Source: Microbispora rosea subsp. aerata (GTDB lineage Bacteria > Actinomycetota > Actinomycetes > Streptosporangiales > Streptosporangiaceae). Taken from it: DNA of 64,000 nucleotides. Made by a program: the position numbers and the translations under genes. The notes below the pieces were generated by a model, which worked only from the letters and a program-made list of their open reading frames with translations, was not told the origin of the DNA and ran no database searches. The stretch spans positions 92,234-156,233 of the forward strand of contig NZ_BMPY01000004.1 of assembly GCF_014647835.1 (NCBI RefSeq), written 5' to 3'. Below, in pieces: positions 49,947 through 62,218 of this stretch (positions are counted from its first letter, which is position 1; every line of letters starts with the position of its first letter).

Positions 49947-52544
49947 TCAGCGCAGGGTGCCGTTGGTCATGCCGGCCGGCTCCTCCGGCACGGCGATCAG
50001 GCCGAGCTCCGCCACGGACGCCATCAGCGGGTGGAACGGCACCACGCGCACGCTGTAGCCGAAGGCACCGGTGCGGTCCAGCGGCACCACGCCCGTGTAG
50101 TGCGCCCGGCCGTCGTCGGCCACCGAGTCGACCTTGAGCGTGACGTAGCTGGGCGACAGCAGCTCGTCGTGCGCGCCCACCCGGCCGTACGCCGCCTGGA
50201 CCAGGACGTCCTCCGGCGACAGCTCGCCGAGGGCGATCGTGGCCCGCAGCTCCAGCCGGGCCCCCAGCTCGGGGGTGTCCCCCACGCCGGTCGCCTCGAC
50301 GTGCTCGACCCGCACGCCCGGCCACGCCTTCGACACCCGCAGCTTCCAGGCCGCGAACAGCCGGGCGTTGCCGTACCCGTCGGCCGCGAGCGCGCGGGCG
50401 GAGGCCGCCGCCGGGGTGTACAGGTCGGTGACGTAGTCGCGCAGCATGCGCCCGGCCAGCACCTTCGGCCCGAGCGAGCTGAGCGTGTGCTTGACCATCT
50501 CCAGCCAGCGCCGCGGCAGGCCGTCGGCGGCCCGGTCGTAGAAGCGGTCGGCGACCTCGCGCTCGATGAGGTCGTACAGCGCCGTGGCCTCAAGCTCGTC
50601 GCGGCGCTCGGGGTCGTCCACGCCGTCGGCGCTGGGGATCGCCCAGCCGTTGTTGCCGTCGTACCACTCGTCCCACCATCCGTCGCGGATGGACAGGTTG
50701 AGGCCGCCGTTGAGCGCCGCCTTCATGCCGGACGTGCCGCACGCCTCCAGCGGGCGCAGCGGGTTGTTCATCCACACGTCGGAGCCCGTCACCATGAGCT
50801 GCCCGAGCGCCATGTCGTAGTCGGGCAGGAAGACGATGCGGTGCCGCACGTCCTCCGAGTCGGCGAAGCGGACGATTTGCTGGATGAGCTTCTTGCCGCC
50901 CTCGTCGGCCGGGTGCGCCTTGCCGGCGATGACGATCTGCACCGGCTTGTCCGGATCGAGCAGCAGCCTGCGCAGCCGATCGGGCTGGTTCAGCATCAGC
51001 GTCAGCCGCTTGTACGAAGGCACCCGCCGGGCGAAGCCGATCGTCAGCACGTCCGGGTCGAGCGCCTCGTCCACCCAGCCCAGCTCGGCCTCGCTGGCCC
51101 CGCGCTGCCGCCACGACTTGCGCAGCCGCCGGCGCGCCTCCTCCACCAGCCGGGCGCGCAGCTTGGCGCGGATGCTCCAGATGTCGGCGTCCGAGAGCTT
51201 GTGCACGCCCTCCCAGCCCTGCCCGGTGTGGATCAGCGACGGCAGCTCCTTGCCGGCGAGCTCCATCATCTCCCGGCCCACCCACGTCGGGGCGTGGACG
51301 CCGTTGGTGATCGAGCCGATCGGCACCTCGTCCACGTCGAAACCCGGCCACAGCCCCTGGAACATCTCCCGGCTGACCTTGCCGTGCAGCTCGGACACGC
51401 CGTTGACCCGCTGGGCCAGCCGCATGCCCATGACGGCCATGTTGAACACCGACGGGTCCGAGTCGGGGCCCTCCGGCTCGGCGCCGAGCCGCAGGATGCG
51501 GTCCACCGACACCGTCGGCCAGGCGTTCGACCCGCCGAACTGCCGGGCGATCATCTCCACCGGGAACCGGTCGATGCCCGCCGGCACCGGCGTGTGCGTG
51601 GTGAACACCGTCCCCGCGCGTACGGCCTCCAGGGCCTCCTCGAACGACAGGCGGGCCTCGGTCAGCTCGCGGATGCGCTCAAGCCCGAGGAAACCGGCGT
51701 GGCCCTCGTTGGTGTGGAACACCTCCGGCTCCGGATGGCCGGTGATCCGGCAGTAGGCGCGGATGGCCCGCACACCGCCGATGCCGAGCAGAAGCTCCTG
51801 CATCAGCCGGTGATCGCCGCCGCCGCCGTACAGGCGGTCGGTCACGTCCCTGGCGACCGAGTCGTTCTCGGCCACGTCGGAGTCGAGCAGCAGCAGCGGC
51901 ACCCGGCCCACCTGCGCCACCCAGACCTGGGCGTGCAGAGTGCGCCCCTCCGGCAGGCCGATCCTGATCCGCGCCGGCGCGCCGTCCTCCTCCTTCAGCA
52001 GCGTGAGCGGCAGGCCGCCCGGGTCGAGCGACGGGTAGTGCTCCAACTGCCAGCCCTCGGCCGACAGCGACTGCGTGAAGTAGCCGTGCCGGTAGAGCAG
52101 GCCGACGCCCAGAATCGGCACACCCAGGTCGCTGGCGGCCTTCAGGTGGTCGCCGGCCAGGATGCCCAGGCCGCCGGAATACTGCGGCAGGGCGGCGGAG
52201 ATGCCGTACTCGGGAGAGAAGTAACCGATCGCCCTCGGCGCACCCTCCAGCGACTGGTACCACCTCGGGGCGGTCATGTACTCGCGCAGGTCGTCGGCGG
52301 CGTCGGCCAGACGGCGCAGGAAACGCCGGTCCTGGGCGAGCTCGCGCAGCCTGTCGGCCTCGACCGCGCCGAGCAACGCGACGGGGTCGTGATCGACACG
52401 CTCCCAGACCTCGGGATCCACCTCGGCGAACAGGTCCATGGTCTCGGGGTGCCACGACCATCGGAGGTTCTGGACCAGCTCGCCCAACGGTGCGAGCTGC
52501 GAGGGAAGAACGGTTCGGACGGTGAACCTGCGGATAGCTCTCAC
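49947..52544 (-). CDS. glgP: Alpha-glucan (glycogen/maltodextrin) phosphorylase
   Basis: 865 residues from a GTG at 52544. An N-terminal DUF3417 segment (about 12-120, NLRWSWHPETMDLFAEVDPEVW; read as LRWSWHPETMDLF) marks the long actinobacterial/archaeal-type phosphorylase, which has few regulatory sites. Substrate-binding IGYFSPEYGISAALPQYSGG (in part) and the PLP-region PLEACGTSGMKAALNG, with the Schiff-base Lys, are intact. It releases glucose-1-phosphate from alpha-1,4-glucan. It is divergent from glgE, with 676 bases between, and complements GlgE, TreS, the maltokinase and GlgB in recycling storage glucan. Confidence 0.95.
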   Translation of the reverse strand: MRAIRRFTVRTVLPSQLAPLGELVQNLRWSWHPETMDLFAEVDPEVWERVDHDPVALLGAVEADRLRELAQDRRFLRRLADAADDLREYMTAPRWYQSLEGAPRAIGYFSPEYGISAALPQYSGGLGILAGDHLKAASDLGVPILGVGLLYRHGYFTQSLSAEGWQLEHYPSLDPGGLPLTLLKEEDGAPARIRIGLPEGRTLHAQVWVAQVGRVPLLLLDSDVAENDSVARDVTDRLYGGGGDHRLMQELLLGIGGVRAIRAYCRITGHPEPEVFHTNEGHAGFLGLERIRELTEARLSFEEALEAVRAGTVFTTHTPVPAGIDRFPVEMIARQFGGSNAWPTVSVDRILRLGAEPEGPDSDPSVFNMAVMGMRLAQRVNGVSELHGKVSREMFQGLWPGFDVDEVPIGSITNGVHAPTWVGREMMELAGKELPSLIHTGQGWEGVHKLSDADIWSIRAKLRARLVEEARRRLRKSWRQRGASEAELGWVDEALDPDVLTIGFARRVPSYKRLTLMLNQPDRLRRLLLDPDKPVQIVIAGKAHPADEGGKKLIQQIVRFADSEDVRHRIVFLPDYDMALGQLMVTGSDVWMNNPLRPLEACGTSGMKAALNGGLNLSIRDGWWDEWYDGNNGWAIPSADGVDDPERRDELEATALYDLIEREVADRFYDRAADGLPRRWLEMVKHTLSSLGPKVLAGRMLRDYVTDLYTPAAASARALAADGYGNARLFAAWKLRVSKAWPGVRVEHVEATGVGDTPELGARLELRATIALGELSPEDVLVQAAYGRVGAHDELLSPSYVTLKVDSVADDGRAHYTGVVPLDRTGAFGYSVRVVPFHPLMASVAELGLIAVPEEPAGMTNGTLR

Positions 52545-53220
52545 GGGGCCAGACCCTAGTTACTCAGCGCCACGACGCGCGACCAAATCAATTTGTTGAC
52601 TTCGCCGCGCCTGCGGCGCGGCGGCTCGGGCGCCCCACAGACCCCGCCTTCCCTCGTCACGCTCAGTCGCTCCGCTCCCTCACGCTCCTCAGTCCAGGCG
52701 TGGCCGACGCCCGCAGCACTCCTTTTGCCGCGCCTGCGGCGCGGCGGCTCGGGCGCCCCACAGACCCCGCCTTCCCTCGTCACGCTCGGTCGCTCCGCTC
52801 CCTCACGCTCCTCAGTCCAGGCGTGGTCGGCGCCCTCGCAGACCCGGGGGACGTTTGGTACTCCTTTCACCCTCGGCAAACCGGTTCAAACCTCACCAAA
52901 GTACCCTTGATCTGGTGATGTTCGCACCGGGCGACGCTGTCGGCACGTAACGATCGATCTCCCCGAAGCAGCGTCCCAAACACGGTGAGCGGTCTTTCAT
53001 TCTGCAGGGGTAAGAGTGGACTATTGGGGCAACCCCTGTATGGACGAGGAAGGGACCGTAACCCGCGGGTCCCCTATCCGTGCTGCCCGCCCGACCGGAA
53101 GGGAGTGTCCCGTGATCTTTTGCCATAACGTGCGAGAAAGATCACTGGACGCGGCCTAGCCGTTCCTGCCCCGCAAACCCCGGCGGCACCCGGAGTGCCG
53201 CCCCCGAAGACGAAGTGACG
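52545..53220. other. 676-bp divergent intergenic region between glgP and glgE
   Basis: It must hold the promoters of glgP and of glgE-treS-maltokinase-glgB. The left part is occupied by a 123-bp-spaced direct repeat (52604-52835). The right part (about 52840-53150) is markedly less GC-rich and likely carries the glgE promoter and a long leader. Short open frames on the minus strand over the repeat are not supported. Confidence 0.45.
52604..52835. repeat. Two direct repeats of about 109 bp, 123 bp apart
   Basis: Copies at 52604-52712 and 52727-52835 differ at only a few bases. Each starts with a GC-rich palindromic core (GCCGCGCCTGCGGCGCGGC) and ends with CTCCTCAGTCCAGGCG. A related end, CTCCTCAGTCCGGGCG, occurs at 40303-40318 between two kinase genes, so this belongs to a dispersed intergenic repeat family. 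There is no coding capacity. Confidence 0.8.
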
Positions 53221-55266
53221 ATGATCGGACGCATTCCCATCCAGGACATCCAGCCCGTCGTCGACTGCGGCCAGTGGCCCGCCAAGGCCGCCGCGGGAGA
53301 GACCTTCGAGATCAGCGCGACGGTGTTCCGCGAGGGGCACGACGCGGTCGCCGCCGGCGTCGTGCTGATAGACCCGAGCGGCAAGCCGGGCCGGATGCTG
53401 CCCATGCGCGAGATCGCGCCGGGCACCGACCGGTGGAGCGTGGAGGTGTCGCTGCCCACCGAGGGCCTGTGGCAGTTCCGGGTGGAGGCGTGGAGCGACC
53501 CGATCGCCACGTGGATGCACGACGCGGGCATCAAGATCCCCCGCGGCATGGACGCGGACCTCATGTGCGAGGAGGGCGCCCGGCTGTTCGAACGGGCGGC
53601 CAAGGGCGTGCGGGCGGCGGACTGCCCGGCGGCGGAGACGGGCGGCACCTGCGGGCACCGGGCCGCGCTGCTCGCCCTCGCGGCCCGCCTGCGGGACGAG
53701 GCCGTGGACCCCAGGGCGCGCTTCGCGGTGACCCACCTGCCCGAGACGGCCGCGCTGATCGCCGCGCACCCGCTGCGCGACCTGCTCACCCGCTCCGGCC
53801 GCAACCGCATCCGGGTGGACCGGCGGCGGGCGCTGTTCGGCTCGTGGTACGAGTTCTTCCCCCGCTCCGAGGGCGCCGTGGTGGAGGAGGGCGCCGCCCC
53901 CAAGTCGGGCACGTTCAAGACGGCGGCCAAGCGGCTCCCGGCGATCGCCCAGATGGGCTTCGACGTGGTCTACCTGCCGCCGATCCACCCGATCGGCACG
54001 CAGTTCCGCAAAGGCCGCAACAACACCCTGACCGCCGACCAGTACGACCCCGGGTCGCCCTGGGCCATCGGCGCGCCGGAGGGCGGGCACGACGCCGTCC
54101 ACCCCGACCTGGGCACGATCGAGGACTTCGACGAGTTCGTCGCCAAGGCGCGCGAGCTGGGCATGGAGATCGCCCTCGACCTCGCGCTCCAGTGCTCCCC
54201 CGACCACCCCTGGGTCAAGGAGCACCCGGAGTGGTTCAACATCCGGGCCGACGGCTCGATCGCGTACGCCGAGAACCCGCCGAAGAAATACCAGGACATC
54301 TACCCGCTGAACTTCGACAAGGACCCGGAGGGGATCTACGCGGAGGTCAAGCGGGTGGTCCGCTTCTGGATGGACCACGGCGTGCGGATCTTCCGGGTGG
54401 ACAACCCGCACACCAAGCCCGTCCGGTTCTGGGAGCGGCTGCTGTCGGACATCAACGCGACCGACCCCGACGTGCTGTTCCTCGCCGAGGCGTTCACCCG
54501 CCCGGCCATGCTCCGCACGCTGGCCAAGGTCGGCTTCCACCAGTCGTACACGTACTTCACCTGGCGCAACTCCAAGCACGAGGTCGAGGAGTACCTACGG
54601 GAGCTGGCCCACGAGACCTCGCACTACCTGCGGCCGAACCTGTTCGTCAACACGCCCGACATCCTGCACGAGTATCTCCAGCACGGCGGCGTCCCGGCGT
54701 TCAAGATCCGGGCGATTCTGGCCGCTTTGATGGCTCCCACGTGGGGTGTGTACTCCGGGTATGAGCTGGCCGAGAACGTCCCGGTCCGTCCCGGCAGCGA
54801 GGAGTACCTCGACAGCGAGAAATACCAGTACAGGCCGCGTGACTGGGCGGCGGCGGAGCGTGAGGGCCGCAGCCTTGCCCCGTTCATTACCCAGCTCAAT
54901 TTGTTGAGAAGAGCCCACCCGGCGCTCCAGGAATTGCGTAACCTACGGTTTCACAACGTCGACCAGCCGGACGTGATCTGCTTCTCAAAGCGGCTGCCCG
55001 GCGCCTATGACACGGCCACACGACGGCACGGACTAGGCGATGTAGTGCTGGCCGTCGTCAATCTCGATCCGCATAACACACGCGAGGCGACGGTTCGGCT
55101 CGACATGCCGGCCCTCGGTCTCGACTGGCACGCCGAGTTCGTCGTGGACGACCAGCTGTCGGGCGAGTCGTACCGATGGGGGCAGGCGAACTACGTGCGC
55201 CTCGACCCGCACATCCATCCCGCACACATCTTCACGCTCCGCCACGGGTCAGCGCACCGCCCGTGA
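53221..55266 (+). CDS. glgE: Alpha-1,4-glucan:maltose-1-phosphate maltosyltransferase
   Basis: 681 residues from the ATG at 53221 ([15 protein letters not shown]); a GTG at 53215 is in frame and neither has a strong ribosome site. GlgE extends alpha-glucan with maltosyl units from maltose-1-phosphate. The GH13_3 core has the nucleophile Asp in [10 protein letters not shown] and the acid/base Glu in [10 protein letters not shown]; the [13 protein letters not shown] and [15 protein letters not shown] segments are GlgE-specific. N-terminal domains (about 1-190) match the family's beta-sandwich and inserted helices. It is the first gene of glgE-treS-maltokinase-glgB, the actinobacterial trehalose-to-glucan route. 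Confidence 0.97.
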   Translation: MIGRIPIQDIQPVVDCGQWPAKAAAGETFEISATVFREGHDAVAAGVVLIDPSGKPGRMLPMREIAPGTDRWSVEVSLPTEGLWQFRVEAWSDPIATWMHDAGIKIPRGMDADLMCEEGARLFERAAKGVRAADCPAAETGGTCGHRAALLALAARLRDEAVDPRARFAVTHLPETAALIAAHPLRDLLTRSGRNRIRVDRRRALFGSWYEFFPRSEGAVVEEGAAPKSGTFKTAAKRLPAIAQMGFDVVYLPPIHPIGTQFRKGRNNTLTADQYDPGSPWAIGAPEGGHDAVHPDLGTIEDFDEFVAKARELGMEIALDLALQCSPDHPWVKEHPEWFNIRADGSIAYAENPPKKYQDIYPLNFDKDPEGIYAEVKRVVRFWMDHGVRIFRVDNPHTKPVRFWERLLSDINATDPDVLFLAEAFTRPAMLRTLAKVGFHQSYTYFTWRNSKHEVEEYLRELAHETSHYLRPNLFVNTPDILHEYLQHGGVPAFKIRAILAALMAPTWGVYSGYELAENVPVRPGSEEYLDSEKYQYRPRDWAAAEREGRSLAPFITQLNLLRRAHPALQELRNLRFHNVDQPDVICFSKRLPGAYDTATRRHGLGDVVLAVVNLDPHNTREATVRLDMPALGLDWHAEFVVDDQLSGESYRWGQANYVRLDPHIHPAHIFTLRHGSAHRP

Positions 55267-55297
55267 GCGCAGCTCGGCACATCCGGGGAGTCTAAAG

Positions 55298-57045
<1,748 letters not shown>

Positions 57046-57049
<4 letters not shown>

Positions 57050-58395
57050 CGACTTCACTTCAGGGACTCCTGGCCGGCTGGATCACCGGACAACGGTGGT
57101 TCGCCGGCAAGGGGCGCGCCATCGACGACCTGTCCATCGACTCGAAGATCGAAATCGCCGGTGGTGATCCGGCGCTGCTCCATCTGATCGTGTGCGTGCG
57201 GCAGGGGGACCGCAGCACGCGCTACCAGATCCCGGTCGGGCTGCGCGAGCACCTGCCCGACCGGCTCGGTCACGTGCGGATCGGCGCGTGCCGCACCGGC
57301 GACCGGGAGGTCGAGGTCTACGACGCGCTGCACGACTCCGCCCTGACCCGGCACCTGCTGCAGGGGATGGCCGGCGACCACCGGTTCGGCGCCCTGGGCC
57401 TCCACCGCGCGCACGGGGTGGAGATCGACACCGCGCAGCGCAGCCTGGTGCTGACCGCGGAGCAGTCCAACACCTCGCTGGTGTACGGCGACAAGTACAT
57501 ATTCAAGCTCTTCCGCCAGCTCACGCCGGGGATCAACCCCGAGCTGGAGATCATCACCGCGCTCGCCGAGGCCGGCTCGACCCACGTGGCCAAGCCGTAC
57601 GGCTGGATCGAGACCGAGCTGCGCGGCGAGCCGACCACGTTGGCGATCATGCAGGAGTATCTGCAGCACGCCAATGAGGGCTGGTCGATGGCGCTGACCA
57701 GCGTGCGCGACTTCTACGCCAGCCCCGAGGGCATGCCGGCCGAGGACGCCGGGGGCGACTTCGCCGCCGAGGCGCGGCGGCTCGGGCTGGCCACCGCGCA
57801 GGTGCACCGCGAACTCGCCCGGGCCTTCCCCACGGGGACGATCGAGCCGCCCGAGATCAAGCGGATGACCGAGCGGTTCCGCCACCGCCTGGAGAAGGCG
57901 GTGGCGGAGGTGCCCGCCCTCGGCGCGCACGCCGGCGTGGCCGCGGAGGCGTTCGACCGGCTGGCCGACCTCGACCACGAGATCCCGGTGCAGCGGGTGC
58001 ACGGCGACTACCACCTGGGCCAGGTCATGCGCACCACGCGGGACTGGGTCGTGCTCGACTTCGAGGGCGAGCCGGGCCAGCCGCTGGCCGAGCGCCGGGC
58101 GCTCGACTCGCCGCTGCGCGACGTGGCGGGCATGCTGCGCTCGTTCGACTACGCCGCGCGGCACCTGCTCGCCGGCCGTCCGAACGCCGGCGGGCTGGAG
58201 GGCCGGGCCAGGGAGTGGTCGGAGCGCAACCGCGCCGCCTTCCTGGCCGGATACTCCGAGGGCGGCGGGGGCATCCGCGGCGACGACGCGGTGCTGCTGC
58301 GCGCCCTGGAGCTGAGCAAGGCCGTCTACGAGGTCGTCTACGAGGCACGCAACCGTCCCTCGTGGCTGCCCATCCCGATCGCGGCCTTCCGCTGA
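57046..58395 (+). CDS. mak: Maltokinase (maltose-1-phosphate-forming, Pep2 type)
   Basis: 449 residues. The GTG at 57046 overlaps the treS stop by 4 bp (GTGA), so both products are made together; in some actinobacteria the two are fused. It phosphorylates maltose at C1 with ATP, the donor for GlgE. An N-terminal cap domain ([15 protein letters not shown]) precedes an aminoglycoside-phosphotransferase-like fold, with [11 protein letters not shown] (catalytic Asp) and [16 protein letters not shown] (metal Asp) conserved, and [13 protein letters not shown] near the end. The family call is firm; the symbol follows mycobacterial use. Confidence 0.94.
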
Positions 58396-58441
58396 CAAGA
58401 TCGGGGTGTTCTGAGGGAATCATTTAGGGCAGGTTGGCGAC

Positions 58442-60658
58442 ATGGATTTGGACCGGCTGGCGGGGGGCGCGCACCACGACCCCCACTCCATATTGGGGGC
58501 CCATCCCGGGCCCGACGGCGTCACGATCAGGGCGCTGCGTCCCTTCGCGGAGAAGGTCGAGGCGCTGGTGGACGGCGTGGCCCACGAACTGCGGCACGTC
58601 GCCCACGGGGTGTTCGAGGCGACCATCCCGGGCCTGGACAAGATCCCCGACTATCGCCTCCGCATCACCTATCCCGACGCCGCGCCGTACGAGACGGACG
58701 ATCCGTACCGGCACTGGCCGACGCTGGGCGAGCTCGACCTGCACCTGATCAGCGAGGGGCGGCACGAGCGGCTGTGGGAGGTGCTCGGGGCGCGGGTGAT
58801 GCGCCACGAGGACGTGGACGGCACGGCCTTCTCGGTGTGGGCGCCGAACGCGCAGGGCGTGCGGGTGATCGGCGACTTCAACCACTGGAACGGCGCCGCC
58901 CACCCCATGCGCTCGCTCGGCCGGTCCGGAGTGTGGGAGCTGTTCCTTCCCGAGGTCGGCGAGGGCACGCGGTACAAGTTCCAGATCCTCGGCCTCGACG
59001 GCATCTGGCGGGAGAAGGCCGACCCGATGGCCCGCCGCACCGAGGTCCCCCCGGCGACCGCCAGCATCGTCGAGAGGTCCACGTACGAGTGGCGCGACCA
59101 GGAGTGGATGGCCGCCCGGGCGACCCGCGACGCCCTCACCGAGCCGATGAGCACCTACGAGGTGCACCTCGGCTCCTGGCGGCCCGGCCTGTCCTACCGC
59201 GACCTCGCCCGCGAACTGGTCGCGTACGTCACGGACATGGGGTTCACGCACGTGGAGTTCCTGCCGGTCGCCGAGCACCCCTTCGGCGGCTCCTGGGGCT
59301 ACCAGGTGACGTCGTACTACGCCCCGACCTCGCGGTTCGGCTCCCCCGACGACTTCCGCCATTTGATCGACGAGCTGCACCGCGCCGGCATCGGCGTGAT
59401 CGTGGACTGGGTCCCCGCCCACTTCCCCATGGACGAGTGGGCGCTGGCCCGCTTCGACGGCACGCCCCTCTACGAGCACGCCGACCCCACCCGCGGCACC
59501 CACCCCGACTGGGGCACGTACGTCTTCGACTTCGGCCGCAACGAGGTGCGCAACTTCCTGGTGGCCAACGCGCTGTACTGGCTCAAGGAGTTTCACGTCG
59601 ACGGGCTGCGCGTTGACGCGGTGGCCTCGATGCTCTACCTCGACTACTCGCGCCGCGAGGGCGAGTGGACGCCCAACGTTTACGGCGGCAGGGAGAACCT
59701 CGACGCGATCGAGTTCCTCAAGGAGATGAACACCGTCGTCTACCGCGAGGAGCCGGGGATCGTGACGATCGCGGAGGAGTCCACCGCCTGGCCCGGCGTG
59801 TCGCGGCCGGTGTATCTCGGCGGGCTCGGCTTCGGCTTCAAGTGGAACATGGGCTGGATGCACGACACGCTCAGCTACATGTCCCGGGAGCCGATCTACC
59901 GGCAGTATCACCACCACCAGATGACGTTCTCCCTGATGTACGCCTTCTCGGAGAACTTCGTGCTGCCGCTGTCGCACGACGAGGTCGTCCACCTCAAGGG
60001 CTCGCTGCTGGGCAAGATGCCGGGCGACGAGTGGCAGCGCTTCGCCAACCTGCGGGCGCTGTACGGCTTCATGTGGGCCCACCCCGGCAAGCAGCTTCTG
60101 TTCATGGGCGGCGAGTTCGGCCAGGGGGCCGAGTGGTCGGAGGCGCACGGCCTCGACTGGTGGGTGCTCGACTTCGACTACCACCAGGGCGTACGGCGCC
60201 TGGTGCAGGACCTCAACCGCATCTACCGGGAGTCGCCCGCGCTGTACTCCCGCGACCACACCCACGAGGGCTTCCGCTGGATCGACGCCGACGACGCCTC
60301 CGGCAACGTGCTGTCGTTCCTGCGGTACGGCGCGGACGGCTCGATGCTGGCCTGCGTCGCCAACTTCGCCGGCACCCCGCACGAGGACTACCACCTCGGC
60401 CTGCCGACCGCCGGGCGGTGGGAGGAGATCCTCAACACCGACGCGTACGAATACTCCGGAAGCGGCGTCGGCAACATGGGCGCGGTCGAGGCGGTCGAGG
60501 TGCCTCGGCACGGGCTGCCCTGCTCGACCCGGCTGCGCTTGCCGCCGCTCGGCGTCGTGTGGCTGCGCCCGGCGGGAGGCTCCGCGGCCGCCCGCGCCGA
60601 GACGGGCGTGCGATCCGAGGCCGCCGAGCCTGACGGGGACGTCGCGGGGGTGCCGTAA
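58442..60658 (+). CDS. glgB: 1,4-alpha-glucan branching enzyme
   Basis: 738 residues. It cuts alpha-1,4 chains and rejoins the piece by alpha-1,6 links. Two N-terminal beta domains (first [13 protein letters not shown], then the CBM48 with [18 protein letters not shown]) precede the GH13 barrel: [24 protein letters not shown] (nucleophile Asp), IAEESTAWP (acid Glu) and [10 protein letters not shown] (Asp). The last 40 residues are a variable Ala/Glu-rich tail. It lies 46 bases after the maltokinase gene and ends the operon. With GlgE it makes the branched glucan that GlgP later degrades. Confidence 0.97.
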   Translation: MDLDRLAGGAHHDPHSILGAHPGPDGVTIRALRPFAEKVEALVDGVAHELRHVAHGVFEATIPGLDKIPDYRLRITYPDAAPYETDDPYRHWPTLGELDLHLISEGRHERLWEVLGARVMRHEDVDGTAFSVWAPNAQGVRVIGDFNHWNGAAHPMRSLGRSGVWELFLPEVGEGTRYKFQILGLDGIWREKADPMARRTEVPPATASIVERSTYEWRDQEWMAARATRDALTEPMSTYEVHLGSWRPGLSYRDLARELVAYVTDMGFTHVEFLPVAEHPFGGSWGYQVTSYYAPTSRFGSPDDFRHLIDELHRAGIGVIVDWVPAHFPMDEWALARFDGTPLYEHADPTRGTHPDWGTYVFDFGRNEVRNFLVANALYWLKEFHVDGLRVDAVASMLYLDYSRREGEWTPNVYGGRENLDAIEFLKEMNTVVYREEPGIVTIAEESTAWPGVSRPVYLGGLGFGFKWNMGWMHDTLSYMSREPIYRQYHHHQMTFSLMYAFSENFVLPLSHDEVVHLKGSLLGKMPGDEWQRFANLRALYGFMWAHPGKQLLFMGGEFGQGAEWSEAHGLDWWVLDFDYHQGVRRLVQDLNRIYRESPALYSRDHTHEGFRWIDADDASGNVLSFLRYGADGSMLACVANFAGTPHEDYHLGLPTAGRWEEILNTDAYEYSGSGVGNMGAVEAVEVPRHGLPCSTRLRLPPLGVVWLRPAGGSAAARAETGVRSEAAEPDGDVAGVP

Positions 60659-60855
60659 CACCCGCGCGGACTGTGGGCGAGCCGGGTTCGGCGGCGAAAG
60701 ACCGCTCTCCGGCCGGTCGCGGCCGGGCCCGGACGCATCCGTCCCGGCCGAACCTCACCCGGCGGGCCCCGAGCGGGGAGGCCCGTCGGACGTGCCGGCC
60801 ACGGCCGGTTCGCGGCTGCGCGGGCCGAACCCGCTCGCGCGGCCGGCGGTGCGGC

Positions 60856-61470
60856 TCACGGCTCTTTCAGCAGCGCTTCCTTGGCCGAGGCGGCGAGCCA
60901 TCTCTCCGCGCGTTCGAAATCCCAGCCGCGTTCGCCGACGAGAAGGAACCAGGAGCGCTGCCCCAGGTAGAACCAGAGGATGTCGAGGGCCGAGGCGCCG
61001 TCCAGTTCGGGACGGAGGGCGTCCAGCTTCACCAGCCGGTCGGCCACCACGGCGAGCGCGTTCAGATATTCGCCGTAGGCCTCCTCGATCACCTTGACGC
61101 CGGACGCCTCTCCCAGACCGTTGTGGAGCAGCCCGAACAGGACGTCCCAGTACCGTTCGTGGGTGGCGCGGGTGCCGGCCGCGGTGATGTCGACGATCTC
61201 ACGGGGATCCGTCGCCGCGGCCGCCGCCTCGAGGGTGTCGGTCACGCGCCGGTCGTGCACCATCGGGGCCAGGATCTCCGCCAGGATGGCCGCCTTGCCG
61301 CCCGCGCTGCTGTACACCGTCTGCACCGCCACCTGCGCCGCTTTGGCGATCTGCGGCACCGTCACGGCGGTGTACCCGTGCGCGATGAAGAGGTCCCGGG
61401 CCGCCCCGATGATGGCACGGCGGGTGTCGGCGGCGGCTTCGGCGCGACGCGGAGAGTGATACCTGCTCAC
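60856..61470 (-). CDS. TetR-family transcriptional regulator
   Basis: 204 residues from a GTG at 61470. The helix-turn-helix lies at about 18-60 (IIGAARDLFIAHGY, TVPQIAKAAQVAVQTVYS). The serine-rich VYSSAGGKAAIL replaces the usual Y-x-x-F-x-x-K of helix 3-4. The C-terminal ligand domain is not specific. Its divergent neighbour is the hemerythrin gene; the 58 bases between them contain a near-perfect 24-bp palindrome, probably its operator. TACTAT (61482-61477, minus strand) ends 6 bases before the GTG, so the transcript may be leaderless. Ligand unknown. Confidence 0.87.
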   Translation of the reverse strand: MSRYHSPRRAEAAADTRRAIIGAARDLFIAHGYTAVTVPQIAKAAQVAVQTVYSSAGGKAAILAEILAPMVHDRRVTDTLEAAAAATDPREIVDITAAGTRATHERYWDVLFGLLHNGLGEASGVKVIEEAYGEYLNALAVVADRLVKLDALRPELDGASALDILWFYLGQRSWFLLVGERGWDFERAERWLAASAKEALLKEP

Positions 61471-61492
61471 CCGACAATAGTAGAAGCGTCTG

Positions 61493-61522
61493 TTGACTAG
61501 AGGCTCCTCTAATCAATAGTGT
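61493..61522 (+). promoter_or_regulatory. Divergent operator/promoter between tetR and the hemerythrin gene
   Basis: The arms TTGACTAGAGG (61493-61503) and CCTCTAATCAA (61506-61516) form an inverted repeat with one mismatch round two central bases. The left arm begins with TTGACT, a -35 box; TAGTGT (61517-61522) is the -10 box after 18 bases, and the hemerythrin ATG is 6 bases further. A bound repressor would cover the whole spacer of the promoter. Confidence 0.65.
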
Positions 61523-61528
61523 CCGCTC

Positions 61529-62158
61529 ATGCAAGATTCAACTAACGAGCCCGTGGCGGTCATCGAAACCCGCCTCGCCCACGACACCCACCGCGCCGCC
61601 TCGGCTCTGCTGGCCGACGCCGCCCAACGGCCCTCGGTCCCCAGCGCCGCCCTCACCGAACTGCGCGACTTCCTGGTGGCCAACCTGCACCACCACCATG
61701 AGAGCGAAGACCGGGAGCTGTGGCCCCTGGTCATCGCCGCCTCCTCCGAGCGCGCCGAGGGACTGGCCGCGCTCAGCACCGAGCACGAGGAGCTCGACGC
61801 GGCCCTCGACGCCCTCGGTTCCGCGCCGGTCGAAGACGGCGCCGACCGGGAGGCCCTGGCGAAGGCCGCGATCGCGGTGCGTGACATCGTTGATCGCCAC
61901 CTCGCCCATGAGGAGCCCTTGCTGTTCCCGGCGCTGCACGAGCTGTCCCCCGAGACGTGGGACGCGTTCTCCGAGCAGGTGATCGCCACCACGCCGCCCG
62001 TCGGCGCCCACCTCATGATCGGCTTCCTTGACCAGGTCGGCACCGCGGAGGAGGTCGAGATCCTTTTGTCCCGGCTGCCCGAGCCGCTCCAGCAGTTCGT
62101 GCCGCAGATGCGCCTTCAGGCGCAGGAGACCTTCGCCGCCCTCGCCCCCGCGAAGTGA
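61529..62158 (+). CDS. Hemerythrin (HHE) domain protein
   Basis: 209 residues from the ATG at 61529, with no ribosome-binding site and a start codon at the predicted transcription start. The four-helix HHE domain spans about 10-150. Metal ligands are His in LAHDTHRAA, His/Glu in ANLHHHHESEDRELWP, His in STEHEELD and His/Glu in DRHLAHEEPLLFP, so a di-iron site is likely. Such proteins bind O2, NO or redox signals. The divergent TetR regulator with an operator over this promoter probably controls it. The C-terminal 50 residues (QVIATTPPVGAHLMIGFLDQ) are an extension seen in actinobacterial members. Confidence 0.87.
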   Translation: MQDSTNEPVAVIETRLAHDTHRAASALLADAAQRPSVPSAALTELRDFLVANLHHHHESEDRELWPLVIAASSERAEGLAALSTEHEELDAALDALGSAPVEDGADREALAKAAIAVRDIVDRHLAHEEPLLFPALHELSPETWDAFSEQVIATTPPVGAHLMIGFLDQVGTAEEVEILLSRLPEPLQQFVPQMRLQAQETFAALAPAK

Positions 62159-62188
62159 CGGGTGCCTCTCCCCCTGTGCGATGACGCG

Positions 62189-62218
62189 GCGGCGGCAGTA
62201 TCGGGTGCCTGCCGCCGC
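62189..62218 (+). terminator. Hairpin terminator after the hemerythrin gene
   Basis: GCGGCGGCAG (62189-62198) and CTGCCGCCGC (62209-62218) form a 10-bp stem with a 10-base loop, 30 bases after the stop codon. Confidence 0.65.

Noticed and set aside
52604-52835. CRISPR array
   Set aside because: Only two long, nearly identical direct repeats with a short joint; unit length and lack of spacers do not fit.
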